From Actinospica robiniae DSM 44927 (GTDB lineage Bacteria; Actinomycetota; Actinomycetes; Streptomycetales; Catenulisporaceae), in assembly GCF_000504285.1 (NCBI RefSeq), contig NZ_KI632511.1, forward strand, positions 6,244,154-6,308,153: 64,000 nucleotides of DNA. Direction: 5' to 3'. Under the pieces are notes generated by a model. That model was not told the DNA's origin and made no database searches. It saw only the letters and a program-made list of their open reading frames with translations. Below are positions 26,363-34,446 of the stretch, in pieces. A program made the position numbers and the translations under genes. The number at the start of each line of letters is the position of its first letter. Position 1 is the first letter of the stretch.

Positions 26363-28813
26363 GTGGCGACGAGCACGGATCCCGGGGCGTCGGCCGGTCC
26401 GGCCGTGCGCCGCCGTCGCCGGTTGCTCTGGCGCGCGCTGGCCGCGGTGGCCGTCCTGCTGGTGCTCGCGCTGCTGGCCGCGGCCGGGGTGGCCGGCTGG
26501 CGGCTGGCGACGGTGCTGCGCGCCTCTTACCCGCAGGTTTCCGGCTCGCTCGACGCGGACGGGCTCGGCGGGTTGGCGGACGTCGAACGCGACGCGGCCG
26601 GCGTGCCGCAGATCTACGCCTCCACCCCGCACGATCTCTTCCTCGCGCAGGGATACGTGCAGGCACAGGACCGGTTCTGGCAGATGGACGTCTCGCGCCG
26701 CTACGCCGACGGGACGCTGGCGGCGGTGCTGGGAGCGAGCTGGGTGGCGCACGACGAGCTCGCGCGCGCTCTTGACTTGCGCTCCGTCGCCCTCCACTCC
26801 TACAGCCTGCTCCAGCCCGAGACGAAGGCCGACCTCCAGGCTTATGCACAGGGTGTGAACGACTACCTCCACGCCCACCCCGGGGCAGGCTCGCTGTCCG
26901 TGGAGTACTCCGTGCTCGGGCTGCCCTACACCGGTACCGCTCAGGGCCCGCGGCCGGCCGCGTGGACGCCGATCGACACGCTGAGCTGGCTCGAGGCCGT
27001 CTCCTGGGACCAGGACAGTGCCGTCGCTCAGGAGGCCACCCGCTCGCTGCTCACCCAGACCCTGACGCGAACTCAGATCGACGCGCTCTATCCCAGTGAC
27101 GGCGCGGGCTCCGCTCTCGACGCGTGGGCGGTGTCCGGCAAGCTGACTTCGACCGGCGCGCCGATGCTTGCGGCTGCGCCGATCGCCCCTCCATCGCTTC
27201 CATCGACGTGGTACCAGATCGGGCTGCACTGCGAGCACCGCGACACGACCTGCCCCTACGACGATTCCGGTTACACCGAGCCGGGCGTGCCCGCGGTGCT
27301 GATCGGGCACAACCAGTCGATCGCGTGGAGCTGGAGCGGCGGCACCGTCCACAACTCCGACCTCTACCTCGAGAAGGTGGACGGCAACCAGTACCTCTAC
27401 AACGGTCACGAATACCCGGTGTCGGAGCGCCGCGAGAAGATCCAGGTGGCGGGTGCGGCTCCCGTCACGGTGACTGTCCGCTCCACTCGCCACGGACCGC
27501 TGCTGTCGGACTTATCCGCGGTCTTCCGCCGCGCAGGGACGACCGCCCCGGCCGCACGCGCGGGAGAGCCGGGTCAAGGAGCTCCGCCTGGCATCGCGTA
27601 CGGCGTGGCCGTCGACTCCACCGCCCTGGCCCCCAACACGACCGCCGACGCCCTGCTCGCGCTGGATCAGGCGACCAGCTGGGACCAGTTCACCTCGGCT
27701 GCCCGCGGCCTGACCGCGCCCGCCGAGAACATGGTCTACGCCGATACCTCAGGGGACATCGGATATCAGGCGGCCGGGGGCGCGCCCGCGCGTGCCGCCG
27801 GGGATGGCGGGACCTGGCCGCTGCCTGGATGGACTTCCGCGCACGACTGGACCGGCGCTCCCGGTTCGGCGCTGCCCGCGCAGCAGTTCGATCCGGAGGA
27901 CGGTTACATCGCCACTTCGCCAGGGGCGACCGGCGGGGTTCGAGCCCAACGCACTGTCGCGGATCTCGTCGGCGGCAGGATCGAGCACGCCAAGCTCGAT
28001 GCGGCGGGGCTTGCCGCTGTTCAGGACGATGCGTACGACCCGGAGGCCGCGGTCCTGGTGCCGTACCTCTTGCGGGTGAACGTCGATGACTTCACCGACT
28101 CGGCGGTAGCCCTACTGCGCACCTGGGACTACACCGAACCGGCCGGATCCAGTGCGGCCGCCTACTACAACGCCGTCTGGGCGGAACTGCTCAGGCTGGT
28201 GATCGGCCGTCAGCTGCCGCAGGACGCCTCGGCCGCGCAGCTCGGCCTTGACGGCTCGGTGAGCTGGGACTCGGTCGTCAATACGCTGCTGACCCAGCCG
28301 AACAATCCCTGGTGGGGAGCACCCGGACCAGACCACCAGAGCGCCCGCGACGCGATGCTCGCGAAGGCGATGGCCAAGGCCCGGCTCGACCTTACGGCCC
28401 TGATGGGCAAGGACGTGACCACCTGGACCTGGGGCCGCGTGCACACGCTGACGCCGGAGAGCCAGACTCTCGGCGTCGGCGCGCGCCCCGCCGTGATCAA
28501 GTGGCTGCTCGACGGTCAGAGCCTGCAACTGTCCGGCGGCGGCTCGGATGTGGCCGCGGCTGACTGGAATGTGGGCTCCGACGCGTTCACCGTGGGCGCC
28601 GCACCCGCGTTACGCATGGTGGTCGATTTGTCAGACCCCGATAACTCCCGCTGGATCGGCCAAACCGGTGAGTCCGGGCACGTGGACGACACTCACTACC
28701 TCGACCAGGCACCGATGTGGGCGGCCGGCGAGACTCGTCCGTGGCCGTTCACTCCTTCAGCCGTACGCGCCTCTACCCTCGACGACCTCGTGTTGCGTCC
28801 TGTGGACGGCTAG
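26363..28813 (+). CDS. Penicillin acylase family protein (N-terminal nucleophile hydrolase, divergent), two TTA codons
   Basis: An 816-residue membrane-anchored protein. RRRRRLLWRALAAVAVLLVL gives a basic N-terminus and one membrane helix. The family signature is clear (VERDAAGVPQIYA, FLAQGYVQAQDRFWQMD, then IGHNQSIAWSWSG). These enzymes normally self-cleave before a Ser in a G-S-N-x-W context. Here Ser250 is followed by ALDAW, two residues longer and without Asn, and the usual LANDPHL is LAAAPIAP. It may be inactive or specialised. Two Leu residues (384 and 750) use TTA at 27512 and 28610, rare in such genomes, so translation may depend on the bldA-type tRNA. GTG start after GAGGAG. The 3' end overlaps the convergent cyclo-ligase gene by 41 bp. 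Confidence 0.85.
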   Translation: MATSTDPGASAGPAVRRRRRLLWRALAAVAVLLVLALLAAAGVAGWRLATVLRASYPQVSGSLDADGLGGLADVERDAAGVPQIYASTPHDLFLAQGYVQAQDRFWQMDVSRRYADGTLAAVLGASWVAHDELARALDLRSVALHSYSLLQPETKADLQAYAQGVNDYLHAHPGAGSLSVEYSVLGLPYTGTAQGPRPAAWTPIDTLSWLEAVSWDQDSAVAQEATRSLLTQTLTRTQIDALYPSDGAGSALDAWAVSGKLTSTGAPMLAAAPIAPPSLPSTWYQIGLHCEHRDTTCPYDDSGYTEPGVPAVLIGHNQSIAWSWSGGTVHNSDLYLEKVDGNQYLYNGHEYPVSERREKIQVAGAAPVTVTVRSTRHGPLLSDLSAVFRRAGTTAPAARAGEPGQGAPPGIAYGVAVDSTALAPNTTADALLALDQATSWDQFTSAARGLTAPAENMVYADTSGDIGYQAAGGAPARAAGDGGTWPLPGWTSAHDWTGAPGSALPAQQFDPEDGYIATSPGATGGVRAQRTVADLVGGRIEHAKLDAAGLAAVQDDAYDPEAAVLVPYLLRVNVDDFTDSAVALLRTWDYTEPAGSSAAAYYNAVWAELLRLVIGRQLPQDASAAQLGLDGSVSWDSVVNTLLTQPNNPWWGAPGPDHQSARDAMLAKAMAKARLDLTALMGKDVTTWTWGRVHTLTPESQTLGVGARPAVIKWLLDGQSLQLSGGGSDVAAADWNVGSDAFTVGAAPALRMVVDLSDPDNSRWIGQTGESGHVDDTHYLDQAPMWAAGETRPWPFTPSAVRASTLDDLVLRPVDG

Positions 28814-29417
28814 CAGGGCCGAACTCGGCCAGATGAGTGGCCGTGCACGCCGCGTCGACGGGCTCGTCGTGCGCCTCCACCGCACTGGGCGGAAGAGTGC
28901 CGAGTTCGTGCTCGTACAGCAGGGCACAGGCCCACGGCTGGACGGTCCGGGCGTGTCCGATCCGCTCCAGTACGCGGTCGTAGCTCCCGCCTCCGCGACC
29001 CAACCGCACGCCCTGGTCCGTCACCGCCAACGCCGGCACGATCAGGACATCGGCCTGGAGCACCGCCGTGACCCCGAGCACCAGACTCGCCGGGTGGCTC
29101 GTGCCGGCGCCACCCGCCACGAATTCCGTGTCGGCGCCCACATAGAGCGCCCAGTCGAGATCTCGGTCGTCGAGCAACACGGGCAGCAACAACCGCGTCC
29201 CACGTGCCAACAGTGCGTCGAGTAAGGGCCGGGTGTCTGGCTCAGTACCCAAGGGCCAGTAGGCCGCGACGGTATCCGCACTGCTCAGGCGCGGTGTATC
29301 GAGCAGCCGCGCGCAGGCCGCGCGAGATTGGCGAGTTCGCTCTGCGTAATCGAGATCTCGCCGATTGTTGACGAAACGTGATCGTGCCGTGGCCTTGTCG
29401 TCAGCCGGATCGGGCAT
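28773..29417 (-). CDS. 5-formyltetrahydrofolate cyclo-ligase
   Basis: A 214-residue protein. The family motif is VPALAVTDQGVRLGRGGGSYDR, in which GRGGGxYDR binds ATP/substrate, and the N-terminus (ADDKATARSRFVNNRRDL) fits the usual helix start. It converts 5-formyl-THF to 5,10-methenyl-THF using ATP. I chose ATG 29417, which has AGGAACC upstream, over the ATG at 29447. The last 41 bp overlap the convergent acylase-family gene, so both stops lie inside the other gene. Confidence 0.9.
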   Translation of the reverse strand: MPDPADDKATARSRFVNNRRDLDYAERTRQSRAACARLLDTPRLSSADTVAAYWPLGTEPDTRPLLDALLARGTRLLLPVLLDDRDLDWALYVGADTEFVAGGAGTSHPASLVLGVTAVLQADVLIVPALAVTDQGVRLGRGGGSYDRVLERIGHARTVQPWACALLYEHELGTLPPSAVEAHDEPVDAACTATHLAEFGPASRPQDATRGRRG

Positions 29418-29527
29418 TCTGGTTCCTGTACGATGCTGGGCCTTCATGGCGCTCTGGGGATGGGGCATCCTGCACGACCAAGCCTTATCTATAGGGCGCG
29501 TGAGAAGGGATCGGCACGGCGACGGCT

Positions 29528-30262
29528 ATGGGCGCAACCGACTGGCTCTCCTCCGGCGGCTGGGCTGTATTGGTGCTCAGTCTGGCAACCGTGTCCTTGG
29601 CCTTCGCCCTGGCCCGGCTCGCCCTCCTGCTCCGCGAGCGCGACCGGCGCAATGACGCGCAGCTCGCCGCCCTGCGCCGCGAACTGACCGGGTTGGAACA
29701 AGGACGCAGCGATCTCGAGCGGCTCAGTGCCACCGACCCGGTTACGGGCGTGTGGAACTACCGCTATCTCCAGCAGGCCCTGGCCAAGGAGCTGGCCTGG
29801 GCGGTGCAGGACGGCCGCCCGTTCGCGCTGCTGCTCTGTGATATCGACGGCTTCGGAGACTACACCGCCGTGCACGGCCATCAGCGGGCCCTCGGCACCC
29901 TCCGCGATCTCGCCCAGCGCCTGAGCGTCGAGATCCGCTCCGGGGACACCTTCGCGCGTTACGGCGGGGACGAGTTCGTCGCTCTGCTGCCCGACGCTCG
30001 CGGAGAGGGTGCCGCGAGCGTGGCCGAGCGGCTGTGTTACGCGGTACGCCGAGGGCTGACGGCGAACGGGCAGTCGTGGGGCGATCCGGGCGGATCGGTC
30101 GAACCGAGACTCACCTTGTCCATCGGCATCGCCTGCTTCCCGGATTCCGGCGAACACGCCGCGTCTCTGGTCGCGGCGGCCGACAAGGCCCTCGCCGAAG
30201 CCAAGTCCGGCGGCGGCGACGGCTGGCGTCTGGCCGAGATCGACGTTGTACTGTCCGATTGA
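29528..30262 (+). CDS. Membrane-anchored diguanylate cyclase (GGDEF)
   Basis: A 244-residue protein. An N-terminal hydrophobic helix (WAVLVLSLATVSLAFALARLALLL) is followed by a short charged coiled-coil linker and a GGDEF domain from ~residue 70. The active loop RYGGDEF is intact. RSGD sits five residues before it, which matches the RxxD inhibitory site that binds c-di-GMP. It should make c-di-GMP from GTP with feedback control. In streptomycetes c-di-GMP holds back sporulation through BldD, so this may link to development. No sensor domain is present, only the membrane anchor. Confidence 0.9.
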   Translation: MGATDWLSSGGWAVLVLSLATVSLAFALARLALLLRERDRRNDAQLAALRRELTGLEQGRSDLERLSATDPVTGVWNYRYLQQALAKELAWAVQDGRPFALLLCDIDGFGDYTAVHGHQRALGTLRDLAQRLSVEIRSGDTFARYGGDEFVALLPDARGEGAASVAERLCYAVRRGLTANGQSWGDPGGSVEPRLTLSIGIACFPDSGEHAASLVAAADKALAEAKSGGGDGWRLAEIDVVLSD

Positions 30263-30359
30263 CTCCTGCCTATTCCCGGGATATCCGGTTGCGGGTTTTT
30301 ATCCGGTCGGATGATCGGGTGACCCGCACGCGCAGGAGCCGACCCGGTATCGTGCCCTC

Positions 30360-31256
30360 ATGCCGATCCGTAAAGCCGTGATTCCCGCCGCAGGTCTGGG
30401 TACGCGGTTTCTGCCCGCCACCAAGGCGACGCCAAAGGAAATGCTGCCGGTCATCGACAAGCCGGCGATCCAGTACGTGGTCGAGGAGGCCGCCGGCGCG
30501 GGCCTCGACGACGTGCTGATGATCACCGGACGCAACAAGCGGCCGGTCGAGGACCACTTCGACCGCGCCTACGAGCTCGAGAGCGCCCTCGAGGCCAAGG
30601 GCGACCAGGCCAGGCTCGACTCCGTGCGCGCGTCGGCCGAGCTGGCCAAGGTCCACTACGTGCGCCAGGGCGACCCGAAGGGCCTCGGCCACGCGATCCT
30701 GTGCGCCGCGCCGCACGTCGGCGGCGAGGCCTTCGCCGTCCTGCTCGGCGACGACCTGATCGACCCGCGTGACCCGCTGCTCACCCGCATGATCGAGGTG
30801 CGCGAGCAGCACGGCGGCTCGGTGGTCGCGCTGATAGCGGTCGATCCGGATCAGATCCACCTCTACGGCTGCGCCGCGGTGACCCCGGTCGAAGGGGAAT
30901 CCGACCTCTTGGTCATCAGCGACCTGGTCGAGAAGCCCGAGACCGCCGCCGCGCCGTCCAACCTGGCCGTGATCGGCCGGTACGTGCTCGACCCCGCCGT
31001 CTTCGACATCCTGCGCGAGACCCCGCCAGGCCGCGGCGGTGAGATCCAGCTCACCGACGCGCTGCGGGTGATGGCCGCCGACCCCGGGATCGGCGGGCCG
31101 GTGCACGGCGTGCTGTTCACCGGCCGCCGCTACGACACCGGCGACCGCTCGGACTACCTGCGCACCATCGTCAAGCTGGCCTGCGAGCGGGACGACCTCG
31201 GCCCCGGCTTCCGGGACTGGCTGGAGGGCTACGTGTCCAAGGGTTTCTCCGATTGA
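30360..31256 (+). CDS. galU: UTP-glucose-1-phosphate uridylyltransferase
   Basis: A 298-residue GalU, the family's usual length. AVIPAAGLGTRFLPATKATPKEML is the nucleotide-binding signature; MITGRNKRPVEDHFD, GLGHAILCA and LLGDDLID follow in order, with EKPE in the sugar site. It makes UDP-glucose, which also feeds GalE at 6361. It lies 28 bp before the MoeA-like gene on the same strand. A strong ribosome-binding site is not visible before ATG 30360. Confidence 0.95.
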   Translation: MPIRKAVIPAAGLGTRFLPATKATPKEMLPVIDKPAIQYVVEEAAGAGLDDVLMITGRNKRPVEDHFDRAYELESALEAKGDQARLDSVRASAELAKVHYVRQGDPKGLGHAILCAAPHVGGEAFAVLLGDDLIDPRDPLLTRMIEVREQHGGSVVALIAVDPDQIHLYGCAAVTPVEGESDLLVISDLVEKPETAAAPSNLAVIGRYVLDPAVFDILRETPPGRGGEIQLTDALRVMAADPGIGGPVHGVLFTGRRYDTGDRSDYLRTIVKLACERDDLGPGFRDWLEGYVSKGFSD

Positions 31257-31284
31257 TCCTGGCCCGCGCGGTTACGCTGCTCCT

Positions 31285-32529
31285 ATGAGGAGCGTCGAAG
31301 AGCATCTGTCCGTGATCCTGGCCCGGCTCAGGCCCCTGCCGCCGTTCGAGCAGCACCTGCTCGACGCGCACGGGCACTTCCTGGCCGAGGACATCACGGC
31401 CGAGCGGGACCTGCCCGCCTTCGACAACTCCGCCATGGACGGCTATGCCGTGCGGCTGGTGGACGTGCTGGGCGCGAGCGAGCAGAACCCGGTGATCCTC
31501 TCGGTCGAGCAGGAACTGCCGGCCGGCATCGCGCCCAGCGAGACCGAAGTCGAGCCCGGCACCTGCGCCCGGATCATGACCGGGGCGCCGGTGCCGCCCG
31601 GCGCCGACGCGATCGTGCCGGTGGAGTGGACCGACGCCGGCGCGGTGGGCGACGGCAGCGTGCGCGTGAGCCGGGCCCCCGGCATCGGCCAGCACATCCG
31701 TACCGTCGGCGAGGACGTGCGGGCGGACCAGGTCGTGCTCACCGCGGGCACGTATCTGGGGTCGCGTCAGATCGGCTTGCTCGCCGCGATCGGCCGCGAC
31801 CTGGTCGCGGTGCGCCCGGCTCCCCGGGTAGTGGTGCTCTCCACCGGAGCCGAACTGGTGGAGCCCGGCGCCGAAGCGGCCCCCGGGCAGATCCACGACT
31901 CCAACAGCTATACCTTGGCCACTGCGGCCAAGGAGACCGGCGCCGAGGTCTACCGCGTCGGCATGGTCCCGGATGACGGCAAGGCTCTGCTCGACGCGAT
32001 CGAGGACCAGCTCATCCGGGCCGACCTCGTGATCACCAGCGGTGGCGTGAGCATGGGCGCCTACGAGGTGGTCAAGGAGACGCTCAGCCGACTCGGCACG
32101 GTCGAGTTCGTCAAGGTGGCCATGCAGCCGGGCATGCCCCAGGGCTTCGGAGTGATCGGCCCGGACGAGACGCCGATCTTCACGCTTCCCGGAAACCCGG
32201 TCTCCGCCTTCGTCTCCTTCGAGATCTTCGTCAAGCCGGCCCTGCGCGCCCTGCAGGGCCTCGGTCCGCACGAGGATGAGACGCAGACGGCGGTGGCCGC
32301 CGAATCCTTCGACTCTCCCGAGGGGCGCCGGCAGTTCCTCCGCGGCCGCCTGGTGCGTTCCACCGACAACGGGGAGCACGCCGTCACCCGCGTCGGGCTC
32401 GCCTCCGGCTCGGGATCGCACCTGATGGGCGGCCTCGCCCACGCCGACTGCCTGATAGTGGTACCCGAGCAGGTCACCCGGGTCGAGCAGGGCGAGCAGA
32501 TCAGCATCCTCAAATTGGAGTCGGTGTGA
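31285..32529 (+). CDS. glp: Gephyrin-like molybdotransferase Glp (MoeA family)
   Basis: A 414-residue MoeA-family protein. FDNSAMDGYAVR is the family signature, followed by MTGAPVPPGADAIVPVEW, VLSTGAEL with GQIHDSNSY, then ITSGGVSMGAYE and LPGNPVSAFVSFE (MPT-binding domain). MoeA inserts molybdate into adenylylated molybdopterin. In actinobacteria the copy sitting in a galU-moeA-moaC-mog-acetyltransferase-GlpR order corresponds to Glp, which binds FtsZ and the membrane receptor GlpR/SepX. That receptor gene is present at 34447. I therefore infer a cell-division role in addition to, or instead of, cofactor synthesis. It overlaps moaC by four bases. Confidence 0.88.
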   Translation: MRSVEEHLSVILARLRPLPPFEQHLLDAHGHFLAEDITAERDLPAFDNSAMDGYAVRLVDVLGASEQNPVILSVEQELPAGIAPSETEVEPGTCARIMTGAPVPPGADAIVPVEWTDAGAVGDGSVRVSRAPGIGQHIRTVGEDVRADQVVLTAGTYLGSRQIGLLAAIGRDLVAVRPAPRVVVLSTGAELVEPGAEAAPGQIHDSNSYTLATAAKETGAEVYRVGMVPDDGKALLDAIEDQLIRADLVITSGGVSMGAYEVVKETLSRLGTVEFVKVAMQPGMPQGFGVIGPDETPIFTLPGNPVSAFVSFEIFVKPALRALQGLGPHEDETQTAVAAESFDSPEGRRQFLRGRLVRSTDNGEHAVTRVGLASGSGSHLMGGLAHADCLIVVPEQVTRVEQGEQISILKLESV

Positions 32530-33002
32530 CCCGTTCGGACCAGTTCACCCACCTCGACGCCCAGGGCTCGGCCCACATGGTGGACGTGGGGGACAAGCCG
32601 GTCACCGCCCGCGCGGCGGAGGCCAGCGGCCGGGTGAAGGTCGACGGACGCGTGATCGAGCTGCTGCGCGGCGGAGCCCTGCCGAAGGGCGACGCGTTGG
32701 CGGTGGCCCGGATCGCCGGCATCCAAGGCGCCAAGCGCACCAGCGAGCTGATTCCGCTGTGCCACCCCATCGGCCTGGCCGGCGTCAGCGTCGAGCTCAC
32801 GGTGGAGGACGAGGCGGTGAGCATCCGGGCCAAGGTGCGCACCACCGACCGCACCGGAGTCGAGATGGAGGCGTTGGCGGCCGTCGCCGTCGCCGGACTC
32901 GCCTTGATCGACATGGTCAAGGCAGTCGATCCGGCCGCCGTGCTCGGCGAGATCCAGGTGGAGTCCAAAACCGGGGGGATGAGCGGAGACTGGCACCGAT
33001 GA
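32526..33002 (+). CDS. moaC: Cyclic pyranopterin monophosphate synthase
   Basis: A 158-residue MoaC, of normal length. FTHLDAQGSAHMVDVG is the conserved N-terminus, KRTSELIPLCHPI carries the substrate-binding His, and later VEMEALAAVAVAGLALIDMVKAVD is the family core. It converts the MoaA product to cyclic pyranopterin monophosphate. GTG start overlaps the previous stop (GTGA), and its own stop overlaps the next gene (ATGA). MoaA is not in the window. Confidence 0.95.
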   Translation: MTRSDQFTHLDAQGSAHMVDVGDKPVTARAAEASGRVKVDGRVIELLRGGALPKGDALAVARIAGIQGAKRTSELIPLCHPIGLAGVSVELTVEDEAVSIRAKVRTTDRTGVEMEALAAVAVAGLALIDMVKAVDPAAVLGEIQVESKTGGMSGDWHR

Positions 33003-33655
33003 ACCCGCAGCACAGCCACGGGGCGTACCACGGCGACGAGGCGAACCACGGCTATGACGCGAAGCAGAGCCACGTCGCGCGGCACGGTCGTGACGCCGAC
33101 GGCGTCGGCGGAGGCATCGAGTACAGCGGCGAGCACGGGCCGGGCCACGGCGTGTCGGCGCACTCCCAGCGAGGTGGAGCCCGCGTCGTCGTCGCGTCGA
33201 ACCGGGCCTCGGCCGGGGTGTATCAGGACACCACCGGGCCGTTGATCCTCGCGGCGCTCAAGGCCCAGGGGTTCGCCGACATCATGGTCAGCGTCGTGGC
33301 GGACGGAGAGCCGGTGGAGCGGGCGTTGCGCGAAGCGGTGCAGGCCGGGAGCTCGCTCGTGATCACCACCGGGGGCACCGGGATCTCCCCGACCGACCGG
33401 ACTCCCGAAGCCACCAGAGCAGTGCTGGACTACGAGGTGCCGGGCATCGCGGAGGCGATCCGGTCCCAGGGCTACCGCAAGGTGCCCACGGCCGTGCTGG
33501 CCCGTGGGGTGAGCGGCGTGGCCGGGAGTACTCTGATTGTCAATCTGCCCGGATCGCCCGGCGGAGTGAAAGACGGACTGGCCGTACTGCTGCCGTTGCT
33601 CGGGCACGCGCTCGAGCAGCTGGCCGGTGGCGACCATCCGCGAGGAGACGATTGA
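32999..33655 (+). CDS. Molybdenum cofactor biosynthesis MoaB/Mog-type protein with His-rich N-terminal extension
   Basis: A 218-residue protein. From residue ~60, ARVVVASNRASAGVYQDTTGP starts the MoCF domain; TTGGTGISPTDRTPEAT and LPGSPGGVKDGLAVLLP complete it. This domain adenylylates molybdopterin. The first ~60 residues are unusual: about ten His in a Gly/Asp/Glu-rich, hydrophilic stretch, which resembles a metal-binding tail. The ATG used here overlaps the moaC stop (ATGA), so this start is well placed. A later GTG just before the domain cannot be excluded, in which case the tail would not exist. Confidence 0.85.
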   Translation: MNPQHSHGAYHGDEANHGYDAKQSHVARHGRDADGVGGGIEYSGEHGPGHGVSAHSQRGGARVVVASNRASAGVYQDTTGPLILAALKAQGFADIMVSVVADGEPVERALREAVQAGSSLVITTGGTGISPTDRTPEATRAVLDYEVPGIAEAIRSQGYRKVPTAVLARGVSGVAGSTLIVNLPGSPGGVKDGLAVLLPLLGHALEQLAGGDHPRGDD

Positions 33656-34311
33656 CGGTGTCTGGTGTGCGCGGCTACCCCCGGGTTCTGACCGAGGGAG
33701 CGGTGAGCCTGCGCCCGCCCCGAGTACGCGACGCCGAGGCCTGGCGGGAGCTGCAGACGCGCAACAGCGGCTGGCTCTCCCGCTGGGATCCCACGGTCCC
33801 GCCCAACACCCCGTACACCCGTCGGTTGAATTACCGTCAGCTGGTGCGCCGGGGACGGCAGGAAGCCGCGCAGGGCCGGATGCTGCCGTTCAACGTCTGG
33901 TATGACGAATCCGCCGACCCGCGATTCGAGGGCGAAGCCCCGGAGCGGATGGTCGGTCAGCTGAACGTGGCCGGAATCGCCTGGGGCTCGCTGTGCTCCG
34001 CGCATATCGGCTACTGGGTGGACGAGCGCGTGGCCGGCCGCGGCGTGATCCCCACGGCGCTGGCGATGGCCATCGATTTCTGCTTCCAAACCGTCGGACT
34101 GCACCGGATCGAGGTGAACATCCGCCCGGAGAACGCCCCGAGCCGGCGGGTGGCGCAGAAACTCGGCCTGCGCGACGAAGGCCTGCGGGTCAGGTACCTG
34201 CACATCGACGGCAACTGGCGGGATCATTGTTCTTACGCGGTGACCCAGGACGAGGTCCCGGAGGGGATGCTGGCGCGGTGGCGCGCCGCGCAGGCCTCCC
34301 CGATCGGGTGA
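33652..34311 (+). CDS. GNAT-family N-acetyltransferase (RimJ/RimL-like)
   Basis: A ~219-residue GNAT protein. LRPPRVRDAEAWRELQ is the usual N-terminus, IGYWVDERVAGRGVIPTALAMAI contains the acetyl-CoA-binding loop, and HRIEVNIRPENAPSRRVAQKLGL is the classical C-terminal signature. It probably acetylates a protein N-terminus or Lys; the target is unknown. The start is TTG 33652 (4 nt after GAGGAG) or GTG 33658 (10 nt after); they differ by two residues. It sits in the glp-glpR operon between mog and the SepX/GlpR gene, where this family is commonly found. Confidence 0.88.
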   Translation: MTVSGVRGYPRVLTEGAVSLRPPRVRDAEAWRELQTRNSGWLSRWDPTVPPNTPYTRRLNYRQLVRRGRQEAAQGRMLPFNVWYDESADPRFEGEAPERMVGQLNVAGIAWGSLCSAHIGYWVDERVAGRGVIPTALAMAIDFCFQTVGLHRIEVNIRPENAPSRRVAQKLGLRDEGLRVRYLHIDGNWRDHCSYAVTQDEVPEGMLARWRAAQASPIG

Positions 34312-34446
34312 CCGGGCGAGTGAGCCCGACCCGGCGGGGTAAAAGAGGATGGGCGCCAATCCGGGTTATCGGATCACTCGAATTTTCCTATCGCGACACG
34401 CGCAAATCTGTCGCCTTAGGACGTCGTACCACTCTACGGTTGTGTT

